DNA of 64,000 nucleotides from contig NZ_NKJI01000022.1 of assembly GCF_002277815.1 (NCBI RefSeq), positions 52,527 to 116,526 of the forward strand. Direction: 5' to 3'. The position numbers and the translations under genes were made by a program. The stretch comes from Pseudomonas sp. ERMR1:02 (GTDB lineage Bacteria > Pseudomonadota > Gammaproteobacteria > Pseudomonadales > Pseudomonadaceae). The notes beneath the pieces were generated by a model, which was not told the DNA's origin, made no database searches, and saw only the letters and a list, made by a program, of their open reading frames with translations. Below, one piece after another: positions 47,410-57,500 of the stretch; position 1 is the stretch's first letter, and each line of letters starts with the position of its first letter.

Positions 47410-47771
47410 CCTTCGCTGGCAAGCCAGCTCCTACAAAAAATTCGGATACACCGCATTTTGTATACGACACCAAACCTGTAGGAGCCGGCTTGCTGGCGAA
47501 GGCGTTTTCGATGGCGGTGCACGACGCACGGCAGCCTTCGCTGGCAAGCCATCTCCTACAGGGATGTGTACGCCGCAAAAGTGAAACTCGCCTTGTTGTT
47601 TTCTCCCGGCAACCGGTCGCTTTCCATCAATCCACCCTCCTCCTTGCCCCCTGGATTAGAACCCACAACAGAGCCGTAACGTGCGGCGAGCCTGCTCGCG
47701 TGATGGCGTGCGTCCAGTCAATGAAGATGCTGACTGATAAGCCGCTATCGCGAGCAGGCTTACTCCCACAG
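47410..47771. repeat. REP cluster
   Basis: A single copy near 47410-47435, an inverted pair at 47476-47561 (GTAGGAGCCGGCTTGCTGGC type) and a pair at 47685-47771 (GCGAGCCTGCTCGCG type). They fill most of the gene-free stretch 47382-47837. Confidence 0.85.
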
Positions 47772-47837
47772 TGGATCTTCAACGAACACCACATCTCATT
47801 CCCCCAAGAGCACCTGACGACCGGCAGCAAAAATCAA

Positions 47838-47875
47838 TTGCCACCAATATGACATGCGTCATATTACGTATGTAA
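47838..47875 (+). promoter_or_regulatory. Promoter and palindromic operator of the efflux operon
   Basis: AATATGAC-ATGC-GTCATATT (47846-47865) is a perfect eight-base-arm palindrome, directly followed by TTAC-GTAT-GTAA (47864-47875). It overlaps a possible promoter, TTGCCA (47838-47843) and TATTAC (47862-47867), 18 bases apart. Layout and size fit a MarR/TetR-type operator controlling the efflux genes. The regulator is not encoded nearby. Confidence 0.6.
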
Positions 47876-47905
47876 TTAAATGCCGTTTCCTACAGGTAAC
47901 CCTCC

Positions 47906-49027
47906 ATGACCAGCATGCCCTCCGTTGAGCCCGACCTGGCTGTTCCGGTGACCGCCCCCAAGCCTCCCCTGCTCAAACGCCTGCTCCTGCCAACATTGGG
48001 CATTGCTGCACTGGTGCTGGCCGGTGTTTACGGCGCGCACTGGTGGACGAGTGGCCGTTTCATCGAGGAAACCGATGACGCCTACATTGGCGGCGACGTA
48101 ACGGTGATCGGGTCGAAGGTTGCCGGGTACATCGACGAAGTGCTGGTGACCGACAACCAGAAGGTCAAGGCTGGTGATGTGCTGATCCGCCTCGATTCCC
48201 GGGATTACCGCGCTATCCTGGCCAAGGCCGAAGGCGCGGTGGCGGCTGAAGAAGCTCTGCTTGCCAATCTCGACGCCACCGAACAACTGCAACAGGCCGT
48301 CATCGGCCAGGCCCGTGCCGGGATCGATGCCGCTGGTGCCGAAACCGCCCGTTCGCGTGATGACGATGCGCGCTACAAAAAACTGGTCACCACCAACGCC
48401 GTCTCGGTGGAGAGTGCCCAACGGGCCAACGCCACTTATAAAGCTGCTTCAGCTATAAGCGCCCGCGCCCAGGCTGAGCTGCTGGCGACGCAACGGCAGC
48501 TGAACGTGATAGCCACCCAGAAACAACAAGCCCGCGCCGCTTTGATTCAAGCGAAAGCCGAGCGTGATCTGGCGCAACTGAACGTCGGTTATACCGAACT
48601 GCGGGCGCCGGTGGATGGGGTGATCGGTAATCGTCGGGCGCGGGTCGGCGCGTATGCCCAAGCCGGATCGCAGTTGCTGTCGGTGGTGCCGTCCAGTGGT
48701 TTGTGGGTCGATGCCAACTTCAAGGAAGACCAGTTGGCGCGCATGACACCGGGGCAACGGGTGGTGATTCATGCCGACGTGCTTTCGGGGCAGGTATTTC
48801 ACGGTCATCTCGACAGCCTCGCGCCAGCCAGCGGCTCGCAATTCAGCGTGCTGCCACCGGAAAACGCCACCGGCAACTTCACCAAAATCGTGCAACGGGT
48901 GCCGGTGCGGATTCACCTCGATCCGGCGGACAGTGTGCTCGGCCATCTGCGCCCAGGCCTGTCTGTGACCGCAGAAGTCGACACCCGCAAGGAGCCTGAA
49001 GCGCCAACCGTGGTCAGCGCGCCATGA
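47906..49027 (+). CDS. EmrA/HlyD-type membrane fusion protein
   Basis: A 373-residue periplasmic adaptor with one N-terminal membrane helix (LLPTLGIAALVLAGVYGAHW), a biotinyl-lipoyl-like half motif TDDAYIGGDVTVIGSKVAGY, a coiled-coil hairpin of about 110 residues, then the second lipoyl half LNVGYTELRAPVDGVIG. It links the downstream DHA2 pump to an outer-membrane channel. The stop overlaps the pump start by four bases. Confidence 0.92.
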   Translation: MTSMPSVEPDLAVPVTAPKPPLLKRLLLPTLGIAALVLAGVYGAHWWTSGRFIEETDDAYIGGDVTVIGSKVAGYIDEVLVTDNQKVKAGDVLIRLDSRDYRAILAKAEGAVAAEEALLANLDATEQLQQAVIGQARAGIDAAGAETARSRDDDARYKKLVTTNAVSVESAQRANATYKAASAISARAQAELLATQRQLNVIATQKQQARAALIQAKAERDLAQLNVGYTELRAPVDGVIGNRRARVGAYAQAGSQLLSVVPSSGLWVDANFKEDQLARMTPGQRVVIHADVLSGQVFHGHLDSLAPASGSQFSVLPPENATGNFTKIVQRVPVRIHLDPADSVLGHLRPGLSVTAEVDTRKEPEAPTVVSAP

Positions 49028-50616
49028 GCCGCGCCCTCGCCGTCCCGGCGCAACCGTTCAATGCCGCGAACATGGCCACGGCGACCAAGGTTTTCGCCTT
49101 CGCCAGCATGTGCATCGGCATGTTCATTGCCCTGCTGGACATCCAGATCGTCTCGGCATCGCTGCGTGACATTGGCGGCGGGCTGTCGGCCGGCACCGAC
49201 GAAACCGCATGGGTGCAAACCAGCTACCTGATCGCCGAAATCATTGTGATCCCGCTGTCCGGCTGGTTGTCGCGCGTGTTTTCCACGCGCTGGCTGTTTT
49301 GCGCCTCGGCGGTAGGTTTCACCCTGGCCAGCCTGCTCTGTGGGGCGGCGTGGAACATCCAGAGCATGATCGCTTTCCGCGCCCTGCAGGGTTTTGTTGG
49401 CGGTTCGATGATTCCGCTGGTGTTCACCACCGCGTTCATTTTCTTCAATGGCAAACAGCGGGTGATCGCTGCCGCGACCATCGGCGCGGTGGCGTCGCTG
49501 GCACCGACCCTGGGCCCGGTGATCGGTGGCTGGATCACCGATATATCGTCCTGGCACTGGCTGTTCTACATCAATCTGGTGCCGGGGATTTTCGTTGCCG
49601 TGGCGGTGCCGATGCTGGTGAAGATCGACCAGCCGGAACTGTCGCTGCTCAAGGGCGCCGACTATATAAGCATGGTATTTATGGCGCTGTTTCTTGGCTG
49701 TCTTGAATACACCCTCGAAGAAGGCCCGCGCTGGAACTGGTTTAGCGACAGCACGATTTTGACCACCGCGTGGATCAGCGGCCTGGCCGGTCTGGCCTTC
49801 ATCGGCCGGACCCTGCACGTGGCCAATCCGATCGTCGATTTGCGCGCCTTGAAAGACCGCAACTTCGCCCTCGGCTGTTTCTTTTCGTTCGTCACCGGGA
49901 TCGGCCTGTTCGCCACCATCTACCTGACGCCGCTGTTTCTCGGCCGGGTACGCGGCTACGGCGCGCTGGACATTGGTCTGGCAATTTTCTCTACCGGGGT
50001 GTTCCAGCTCATGGCGATTCCGCTGTACGCCTTTCTGGCCAACCGCATCGATCTACGCTGGATCATGATGACCGGTCTGGGGTTGTTCGCCTTGTCGATG
50101 TGGGATTTCAGCCCGATCACCCATGACTGGGGAGCCAGGGAATTGATGTTGCCGCAAGCCTTTCGCGGGATCGCCCAGCAACTGGCGGTGCCGCCTGCGG
50201 TAACGTTGACGCTGGGCGGGCTGGCGCCAGCGCGGCTCAAACATGCGTCGGGGTTGTTCAACCTGATGCGCAACCTGGGCGGCGCCATCGGCATCGCCGC
50301 GTGCGCGACCATTCTCAATGACCGCACCAACCTGCACTTCACCCGGTTGGCGGAACACCTCAACAGCACCAACGAAGCCCTCAACCAGTGGCTGTCCCAG
50401 GTCGGCAACAACTTCGCCGCCCTCGGCCAGAGTGGCGATGTCGGCGTGACTGCCAGCCTGCATCAGCTCTGGCTACTGACCTACCGCGAAGCGCAGACAC
50501 AAACCTACGGCGACGCGTTTCTGATGATAATGGTCTGCTTCATCATCGCGACGGCGATGGTGCCCTTGATGCGCAAGGTGCAACCACCGGCCGCGCCGAG
50601 TGCGGATGCGCATTGA
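49024..50616 (+). CDS. EmrB/DHA2-family multidrug efflux MFS transporter
   Basis: A 530-residue proton-driven pump with about 14 hydrophobic segments. LDIQIVSASLRDIGGGLSAG near the start and GFVGGSMIPLVFT are typical of DHA2 pumps of the EmrB type. With the EmrA-like adaptor it should form a tripartite exporter; no outer-membrane gene is present here. Substrate unknown. Confidence 0.92.
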   Translation: MSRALAVPAQPFNAANMATATKVFAFASMCIGMFIALLDIQIVSASLRDIGGGLSAGTDETAWVQTSYLIAEIIVIPLSGWLSRVFSTRWLFCASAVGFTLASLLCGAAWNIQSMIAFRALQGFVGGSMIPLVFTTAFIFFNGKQRVIAAATIGAVASLAPTLGPVIGGWITDISSWHWLFYINLVPGIFVAVAVPMLVKIDQPELSLLKGADYISMVFMALFLGCLEYTLEEGPRWNWFSDSTILTTAWISGLAGLAFIGRTLHVANPIVDLRALKDRNFALGCFFSFVTGIGLFATIYLTPLFLGRVRGYGALDIGLAIFSTGVFQLMAIPLYAFLANRIDLRWIMMTGLGLFALSMWDFSPITHDWGARELMLPQAFRGIAQQLAVPPAVTLTLGGLAPARLKHASGLFNLMRNLGGAIGIAACATILNDRTNLHFTRLAEHLNSTNEALNQWLSQVGNNFAALGQSGDVGVTASLHQLWLLTYREAQTQTYGDAFLMIMVCFIIATAMVPLMRKVQPPAAPSADAH

Positions 50617-50642
50617 GACCAGATCTGAAACCTTTCCCCCTT

Positions 50643-50726
50643 TGTAGGAGCCGGCTTGCTGGCGATGGTGGGTCAGCAGCATTGATATCGACTGACACAC
50701 CTTCGCCAGCAAGCCGGCTCCTACAG
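50643..50726. repeat. REP element pair
   Basis: TGTAGGAGCCGGCTTGCTGG at 50643 with inverted partner ending at 50726, between convergent genes. Confidence 0.9.
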
Positions 50727-50741
50727 TTGCTGGGGAGCAAA

Positions 50742-51182
50742 TTAGACTTGTGGGGTCTTGCGGAAGCCAACGGCCAGACGGTTCCAGCTGTTGATGGTGC
50801 TGATGGCCACGGTCAGGTCGACCATTTCTTTGGGCGAGAACTGCGCGCTGACCACTTCGTAGTCTTCATCCGGGGCGTGGGTCAGGCTCAGTTGGGTCAG
50901 GGATTCGGTCCACAGCAGCGCAGCGCGTTCACGGTCGGTGAAGAACGGCGCCTCGCGCCAGGCCGTTACGGCGAACAGACGGCGGGGAGTTTCGCCACCC
51001 TTGATCGCGTCGCTGGTGTGCATGTCGATGCAGAAGGCGCAGCCGTTGATTTGCGAAGCACGCAACTTGACCAGTTCGATCAGGGTCTTTTCCAGCGGCA
51101 GCTTGGAAACGGCGGTTTCCAGGGCAATCATGGCTTTGAGGGCATCAGGGCTAGCGGTGTAGAAATCGATACGGGGTTGCAT
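50742..51182 (-). CDS. AhpD-like alkylhydroperoxidase/carboxymuconolactone decarboxylase family protein
   Basis: A 146-residue protein with the AhpD core: LIELVKLRASQINGCAFCID contains the redox Cys-x2-Cys followed by MH. The form is that of small pseudomonad proteins annotated as peroxidase-related; it may reduce organic peroxides with a thiol partner. The ATG at 51182 is chosen, since the upstream extension has no family counterpart. Monocistronic. Confidence 0.88.
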   Translation of the reverse strand: MQPRIDFYTASPDALKAMIALETAVSKLPLEKTLIELVKLRASQINGCAFCIDMHTSDAIKGGETPRRLFAVTAWREAPFFTDRERAALLWTESLTQLSLTHAPDEDYEVVSAQFSPKEMVDLTVAISTINSWNRLAVGFRKTPQV

Positions 51183-51356
51183 TACAAGCTCCAGGGCAAG
51201 TGGGTGTGTGGATACGTTAGTCCCCCGACGGATTGTACAAATAGCCAATATTCGAGAAGTCGAGGAGGCCACTGGCGGATATTTGACCCAGGGGAGGCCC
51301 TCGTACGTTGAAGGCTTTTGCGATGGTGGATTTTTGATTTTGTGGTGCGCTTAGAA

Positions 51357-51387
51357 TCGCCTTCGCGGGCAAGCCTCGCTCCTACAG
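51357..51387. repeat. Single REP copy
   Basis: CTTCGCGGGCAAGCCTCGCT followed by CCTACAG, a lone half of the REP doublet 33 bases before the mechanosensitive-channel stop. Confidence 0.75.
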
Positions 51388-51419
51388 TAGAACTGCGCAG
51401 CGGCCATACGCTACAAAAC

Positions 51420-52864
51420 TCAGCCTGTCCGCTTGAGCAACCACTGCAAAAACCCTTTCTTCTGCACCACCACCGGCACTTCCCTCGTCAGCTCCTGCAC
51501 CTTGTGCAGGCGGTAATCGAGCAAGGTTTTCATCGCATCGTTGATATCATGGCGGGCTTCCAGGCACGGTCTGAGGTAGCCCTTTTCAATGCGGTAAAGC
51601 GCACAGGAGGTTTTCGCCGTGAATTGCGCGGGCACCGAGCTGTCGGTCAGGATGCCGGCCTCGCCGATCACTTCCCCCGGCCCCATGCGCCCGGACTCGA
51701 CTGGCACGCCGTGGCGGATCAACGTGACCGTGACCACCCGGACTCAATGATGAATAAATTATTACTGACCTCCCCTGCCCCCAGGATCTTCTCCCCGGCG
51801 CGAAAGTTTTGCAGGGTCATGTTCTGGCTGAAGGTTTCTTTCTCCTCCTGACGCAAGGTTGAGAAAATCGGCGAACTGTCGATCAACGCCCGTGGCCGCG
51901 AAAGGTCGCTCGTCGGGATGGATTCGCCACTCGACTGCAAATTCACCCCGGATGCCCGCAAGTGCCGGTACGCCAGATCGTACAGTTGATTGCTCACCGT
52001 GCGCTTTTCGCTCATCGCGGCCACGAAACCGCTGATTTCGTACTCCACGCCGTCGGGGCTGGAGCCTTTGATCGCCACTTTGGGACCCGGGTGGTTCAAC
52101 AGCGTACGGCAACCTTGCATCGCCCGTTCAAGGGCATCGATCACGACTTGCGGACGCACATGGGGGCTGACCTGCAAACTGATCGAAACGCCGAACATAT
52201 CGCTGGGCCGACTGAAGTTGGTGATCTTGGCCTTGGCGGCCAGCGAGTTGGGAATCACGATCATGCTGCCCTGGGAAGTCTGCAACCGCGTGGCACGCCA
52301 ATCGATGTCAATGACCCGGCCTTCAGTGCCGTCGATGGCGATCCAGTCATCCAGTTGATAGGGTTTGGTGGTGTTCAGGACGATCCCGGAAAACACGTCG
52401 CTGAGGGTGCTCTGCAACGCCAGACCGACGATGATCGCCAATGCGCCGGACGTGGCCAGCACGCCTTTGACCGGCAGATCGAGCACGTAGGCCAGGGCGG
52501 CGATGATCGCGATGAGGAAAATCAACGCACCGAGCAGGTCCTGCAGCAATCGCCCGGTATGCCCGACCCGTTGCATCATCGCCGCGCCGATCAGCACCGT
52601 CAGAGTACGCGCGCCGAACAGCCACCAGCCGATCTGCAACCCCGTTGCCGCCAGGTGCAATGGCACGTTGTCCACAAACGGCGCCGGCACCATCGGGTTC
52701 AAGCCTTCGTTGAACAGCAGAAGACTGAACAGCGAGAAAATCACCAGCCGTACGAACAGTTTCCAGTTGTGGTGGTTCATACCGATCAAGCGCCACAACA
52801 CCAGATCGATCACGATCAGGACTAGCGCGCAGATCAGTGGGTGTTCGGCGAGAAACGACAGCAT
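51420..52864 (-). CDS. MscS-type mechanosensitive channel with cyclic-nucleotide-binding domain, one frameshift
   Basis: About 482 residues. Several N-terminal membrane helices lead to the MscS pore and beta domain (VLATSGALAIIVGLALQSTL, DVFSGIVLNTTKPYQLDDWI), then a C-terminal cNMP-binding domain (FRAGEKILGAGEVSNNLFII, then MGPGEVIGEAGILTD). The frame breaks near 51735 at ESG, where one G is missing (TCCGGGTGG); the repaired chain reads GVVTVTLIRHGVPV. As written the channel is whole but the nucleotide domain is cut. Start ATG at 52864 (MLSFLAEHP). Confidence 0.85.
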
Positions 52865-52966
52865 CGGGCAACTCCAGCACAGGACAATGAGCAAAAGATC
52901 GCACACATTGGGCACAGTGTAGGAGCAATTGATTTGGCTGAACTCTCCAGACAACACAAAAACAAA

Positions 52967-53056
52967 TGTGGGAGCGGGCTTGCTCGCGAAAGCGGTGTGT
53001 CAGTCAACATTGCAGTGACTGATCGATTGCTTTCGCGAGCAAGCCCGCTCCCACAG
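52967..53056. repeat. REP element pair
   Basis: TGTGGGAGCGGGCTTGCTCG at 52967 with inverted partner ending at 53056, just past the pirin stop. Confidence 0.9.
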
Positions 53057-53078
53057 GGGTTATGTGTTGTTGTCCAGG

Positions 53079-53945
53079 TCAGCCATGCATCTGGCCGAAG
53101 CGACCGGACTGGAAGTCGGCGAAGGCCTGGTGGATTTCCTGCTCGGTGTTCATCACAAACGGACCGTGACCGATGATCGGCTCGTCGATCGGCTCGCCGC
53201 TGAGCAACAGAACCACCGCGTCCGCGCTGGCTTCAAGGGTCAACTGATCGCCCTTGCGGTCGAACAGCGCCAACTGCCCTTGGCGCACCGACTCCAGACC
53301 ATTGACCTGAATCGTGCCGCGCAAGACCACCAGCGCGGTGTTGCGTCCTTCATGCAGATCAAGCGTGAGCAACTTGCCGGCATTCAGACGGATGTCCCAG
53401 ACATCGACCGGGGTGAAAGTGCGCGCCGGTCCCTTGCGACCATCGAATTCACCGGTGATCAGGCGCAGGCTGCCGGCGTTGTCCTTGAGCGCAAGGCTGG
53501 GAATGTCGCCATCGAGAATGGTCTGGTAGCCGGCATTGGCCATTTTGTCTTTGGCCGGCAAGTTGACCCACAGCTGAACCATTTCCAGAGTGCCGCCACT
53601 TTTGGCGAAGCCTTCGGAGTGGAACTCTTCATGGAGAATGCCCGAGGCTGCGGTCATCCATTGCACGTCGCCGGGGCCGATCTTGCCGCCACTGCCGGTG
53701 GAGTCGCGATGTTCCAGTTCGCCGTTGTAAACGATAGTCACGGTTTCGAAACCACGGTGCGGATGCTGACCAACGCCACGTCGCTCGGTGGTCGGCGTGA
53801 ATTCGGCGGGACCTGCGTGATCGAGCAGCAGAAACGGGCTGATGTGTTGGCCCAGGTTGTCGTAGGAAAACAGCGTGCGAACCGGGAAACCGTCGCCGAC
53901 CCAATGGGTCCGTGGGCTGGTGTAGATACCGATGATGTTTTTCAT
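53079..53945 (-). CDS. Pirin family protein
   Basis: A 288-residue bicupin. The N-terminal cupin holds the metal-binding set: HPHRGFETVTIVYNGELEHR and ILHEEFHSEGF. The C-terminal domain is less conserved, as in other pirins. Some family members are quercetinases or metal-dependent oxidoreductases; the role here is unknown. Start at ATG 53945, downstream of an in-frame TTG/ATG region lacking a ribosome site. Confidence 0.92.
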   Translation of the reverse strand: MKNIIGIYTSPRTHWVGDGFPVRTLFSYDNLGQHISPFLLLDHAGPAEFTPTTERRGVGQHPHRGFETVTIVYNGELEHRDSTGSGGKIGPGDVQWMTAASGILHEEFHSEGFAKSGGTLEMVQLWVNLPAKDKMANAGYQTILDGDIPSLALKDNAGSLRLITGEFDGRKGPARTFTPVDVWDIRLNAGKLLTLDLHEGRNTALVVLRGTIQVNGLESVRQGQLALFDRKGDQLTLEASADAVVLLLSGEPIDEPIIGHGPFVMNTEQEIHQAFADFQSGRFGQMHG

Positions 53946-54260
53946 GGGGTCTCCTGATGAAGTGGGTAAAGCCATGAACGAAGCTTAAAACCGGGGGCTT
54001 TTACGCACTAGACCGCAAAAATCAGTTTTAGCGTTCTATGTAAAGAACGATGGTGGAGTCCCGAAACCGAGTCACGGCCTTCGCCTGACCAGCCCCAAAG
54101 GCATTGCACCGCACTGGGATTAATAGCCGGGTGACGAGCGCGACAAACCTGGTTGAGGTGAATTCGCGTTTCCCCTGTACGTGTGTTTTCCCCCGCAGAA
54201 ACGGATTTTCACCCGGCCCGTGTGCGCCTGAAGCCCCCGGAACGAACGGTGACTCCAGCC
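53946..54260. other. Gene-free interval
   Basis: No gene, REP element or clear terminator is seen between the pirin start and the end of the histidine kinase gene, both on the minus strand. The pirin promoter must lie in the right part. Confidence 0.5.
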
Positions 54261-57200
54261 TCAACCCTGCTCAAGACTGTGCTCCAAACGCGTCATGGCC
54301 TGATGCAACTGATCGACCGCCGCGTCGATCAGTGAAGCATCGCCCCCGGCGCATGCCCGCTCCAGTTCATCGCAACAATCGACCAGACTCTGCGCCCGGA
54401 CCATCTGCGCCCCGCCCTTGACGCGGTGCGCCAGGTCCTGCAAGCCGTGGTAATTGCCACTGGCATGTTCTTGCAGCAGACGTTCGCGATCCTCGCGATT
54501 GGTCACGGCCAGATCGCGTAACAGCTCGAGGATCAGTTCATTATCGGCCCCTGTGTATTTCTGCAACCCGCTTAAATCGATTTCGGCGAAGGCAGTCGCT
54601 TCGGTCCCGCTTATCGATTCGCTGGAAAATCTTGTGGCCAACCATGCGCTCAGGTCGACCAGTCGAATCGGTTTGAACAGGCAATCGTCCATGCCGGCTT
54701 CCATACAACGAACTTTCTCCTCGGGCTGCGCGTTGGCGGTGAAGCCCAGAATCACTGTCGGTTCGCTCACTTGAAAGCGTTCCTCATCGCGGATCGCACC
54801 CGCCAGTTCATAGCCGCTGACCACCGGCATATTGCAATCGGTGATGATCAGATCGAGGACGTGTTCGCGCCATTGCTCGAAGCCTTGCTGGCCATCCTCC
54901 GCGACCAGAACGTGGTGCCCCAGATAGCTCAGTTGCCGCGAAAGCAGCAACTGGTTGGCCGGGTAATCGTCGACCACCAGAATCCTCAGGGGGCGGGTCT
55001 TTACCTGCGATCCACCCTGCAACACTTCATCCACCGGCAACGCGTGCAACGCCACCAGTCCAAGACTGATGTCCACCCGGGTGCCGCGTCCGGGGACGCT
55101 GGCGAGCTGCAAGCGCCCCCCCATCATTTCGCACAACGTACGGCTGATCACCAAGCCCAAACCGGAACCCAGCCGGCCTGATTGCTGGCTGTTCCCGGCC
55201 TGCACGAACGGGCTGAACAGTCGTTGCTGGTCAAAGGTACTGATACCGATGCCGCTGTCCTCGATGCGCACACTGACCGCGAGACGGTCCGGCGGCGCAG
55301 GCACAACCAGCAGTTTCAGGCTGACCTCACCTGCGTGGGTGAACTTAATTGCATTACTCAGCAGATTGGACAGCACCTGCTTGAAACGCGTGGGATCGAT
55401 CAGCACATCACGATCACTGTGCTCGTCCAGTTCCACCCGCCACTGCAAGTTCTTCTGCCGTGCCAGGCCTTCGAACACTCGGCACACCGACACCACCAAC
55501 GCTTGCAGATTGGCCCGCTCCGGTGCCAGCGACAGATGGCCGGACTCGATACGGGCGATGTCCAGAATGTCACCGATCAATGCGAGCAACTGCTGCGCGG
55601 CATTTGACGCCACCTCGATGGCCGGGCGATCAGTAATGCCCTCATCGGCCCGTTTCAGCGCCAGTTCCAGCATGCCAATCAGGGCATTCATCGGCGTACG
55701 GATCTCATGGCTCATGGTGGCCAGGAACGTGGTCTTGGCGCGGTTGGCATCGTCGGCGGCGTCCTTGGCTTCCTGCAGTTGTTTGAGCCACTGCTGGCGC
55801 TGACGAATCTGTCGGCGTTGCCAGGCGATCCCGCTCAGGGCCAGCAAAAGCAGGATCGCGGCGATGGCGAACGCCTGGAATATGGCCTGTCGATGACGCA
55901 GCCAAGCGCTTTGCTCCACCATCAAGTCATTGCGCCAGGGCAGTGTCAGCTCCTCGATTTCTTCAGGGGGGATACTCAGCAACGCCTTGTCCAGGATCGA
56001 ATGCAGCTCGGTAGCCTCGCGACTGGTCGCCAAGGTACTGCGGGCGGGATCAGTGCCAACCGTGCTGGTCACTTGCAGGCGATCGCGGTATTGCCGGGAA
56101 ATCAGGTAACGGGCGCTGATCAATGAATTGATACTGCCATCGGCCTTGCCCTGGGCGACCATTTCCATGGCATCTGCCGACAATGGCGCATCCACGCAGC
56201 GGATCAGCGGGAAGTGTTGCCGAACGAACTCGCCGGCAATATTGCCCAGGGTCAGCGCCAGGGTTTTTCCGGACATCTCATCGAGGATCCTGGGGCTGTC
56301 CGGCGCCACGCGGGTCACCAGCACCGAAGGACTGGTCAGGAATGCCCGGGTAAACAGCAAGTCCTCTTCACGCCTTGAACTGAGGCCGATTCCGGCCAGC
56401 ACATCGACCTCGCCGCTCTTGATGCCCTGCACCATTTCGCCCACCGACTGCATGGCCCGGATGTCGAATTGCAGCCCGGTGCGCAGACTGATTTTCGCCA
56501 ACACATCGACACCGATGCCGCGAAACCGGCCTTCGCTGTCGATGAAGGTTATCGGCGGGATATTCTCGTTGATCGCCACACTTACTCGGGGGTGTAGATC
56601 GAGCCAGCGTTGCTCGGCCACGCTCAATTGCAATGATTGCGTGCCCGGCATCGACACCCCGCTCGCGCCCCACCGCCGCAGAATGTTCATCTGTTCATTG
56701 GTCGTGATCGCCGCCAACGCCTGGTTGACGATACGCAATAATCGGCGGTTGTCGCGGCTCATGGCAAAGGCGAAGCGCCCCGGCTCCATGCGCGAAAAAT
56801 CGGCCAGCTGCACGTTGTTGAGATAGTTTTTGCGGATCAGGTAGTGGGCGCTGATCGCGTCACCCAGATAAACATCCGCCTGACCGAAAGCCACCGCGCC
56901 CACCGCCGCCAGCGTCGATGGGAAAAGCTGAACATTGGCCTCGGGATAGAACTGCTGCACGCTCTGTTCGGGCAAATAGTGGTAGAGCATCGCCAGGCGC
57001 TTGTCGGCCAGCGCCGGGTCCGGCAGCCATGATGAATCGGTGCGGGTCACCAATACCGGCTGATCGACGGCATAGGCGCTGGACATTTGTAGCTGCGGAT
57101 CCTGAGCTTCATAACTGTTGGCCGTTCCCAACAGGTCCGCCGTCCCTTGCTTGATCGCCTGGACCGCCTCTTCTCGCGAGCCGTAGCGCTGGACGTCGAT

Positions 57201-57500
57201 CTCGACTTCTAACAATTGCTTGAGCAAGCCGGCGTAGTCTGCGGTCACCCCCTCCAACGCGTGGCCCGTGGCGGTGATGTCGAAGGGGGGATAGTCCGGG
57301 GCAGAGACGGCAAGCACCAACCGACCCTTGTGCTGCAACCAGCGCGAATCGGTCGCGGATAACCTGGCGGTGTATCCGTCGACGTCCGAACGCCCCAGCA
57401 ACGTCAAAGTCTGCGGCTGCGCACCGACGCTCAATGCCCACAGACAAAGTGCCGGCAAAAGCAGGATCGGCAGGCAGCGCAAGCGTCGCAAGGCGTTCAT
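54261..57500 (-). CDS. BvgS/EvgS-type hybrid sensor histidine kinase
   Basis: A 1079-residue unorthodox sensor. After a signal peptide come two periplasmic solute-binding-type (family 3) domains at about 50-285 and 300-525, a membrane helix at about 538-560, HisKA with the phospho-His in ATMSHEIRTPMNAL (about 596), an ATPase domain (DSGIGIS, GSGLGLVI), a receiver with Asp in LIITDCNMPV (about 887), and a C-terminal HPt domain with AHRVKGGAQM (about 1023). No PAS domain is seen between membrane and HisKA, unlike BvgS. It abuts the response-regulator gene with no gap, so phosphate should flow His-Asp-His to that regulator. Signal unknown. Confidence 0.94.
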   Translation of the reverse strand: MNALRRLRCLPILLLPALCLWALSVGAQPQTLTLLGRSDVDGYTARLSATDSRWLQHKGRLVLAVSAPDYPPFDITATGHALEGVTADYAGLLKQLLEVEIDVQRYGSREEAVQAIKQGTADLLGTANSYEAQDPQLQMSSAYAVDQPVLVTRTDSSWLPDPALADKRLAMLYHYLPEQSVQQFYPEANVQLFPSTLAAVGAVAFGQADVYLGDAISAHYLIRKNYLNNVQLADFSRMEPGRFAFAMSRDNRRLLRIVNQALAAITTNEQMNILRRWGASGVSMPGTQSLQLSVAEQRWLDLHPRVSVAINENIPPITFIDSEGRFRGIGVDVLAKISLRTGLQFDIRAMQSVGEMVQGIKSGEVDVLAGIGLSSRREEDLLFTRAFLTSPSVLVTRVAPDSPRILDEMSGKTLALTLGNIAGEFVRQHFPLIRCVDAPLSADAMEMVAQGKADGSINSLISARYLISRQYRDRLQVTSTVGTDPARSTLATSREATELHSILDKALLSIPPEEIEELTLPWRNDLMVEQSAWLRHRQAIFQAFAIAAILLLLALSGIAWQRRQIRQRQQWLKQLQEAKDAADDANRAKTTFLATMSHEIRTPMNALIGMLELALKRADEGITDRPAIEVASNAAQQLLALIGDILDIARIESGHLSLAPERANLQALVVSVCRVFEGLARQKNLQWRVELDEHSDRDVLIDPTRFKQVLSNLLSNAIKFTHAGEVSLKLLVVPAPPDRLAVSVRIEDSGIGISTFDQQRLFSPFVQAGNSQQSGRLGSGLGLVISRTLCEMMGGRLQLASVPGRGTRVDISLGLVALHALPVDEVLQGGSQVKTRPLRILVVDDYPANQLLLSRQLSYLGHHVLVAEDGQQGFEQWREHVLDLIITDCNMPVVSGYELAGAIRDEERFQVSEPTVILGFTANAQPEEKVRCMEAGMDDCLFKPIRLVDLSAWLATRFSSESISGTEATAFAEIDLSGLQKYTGADNELILELLRDLAVTNREDRERLLQEHASGNYHGLQDLAHRVKGGAQMVRAQSLVDCCDELERACAGGDASLIDAAVDQLHQAMTRLEHSLEQG

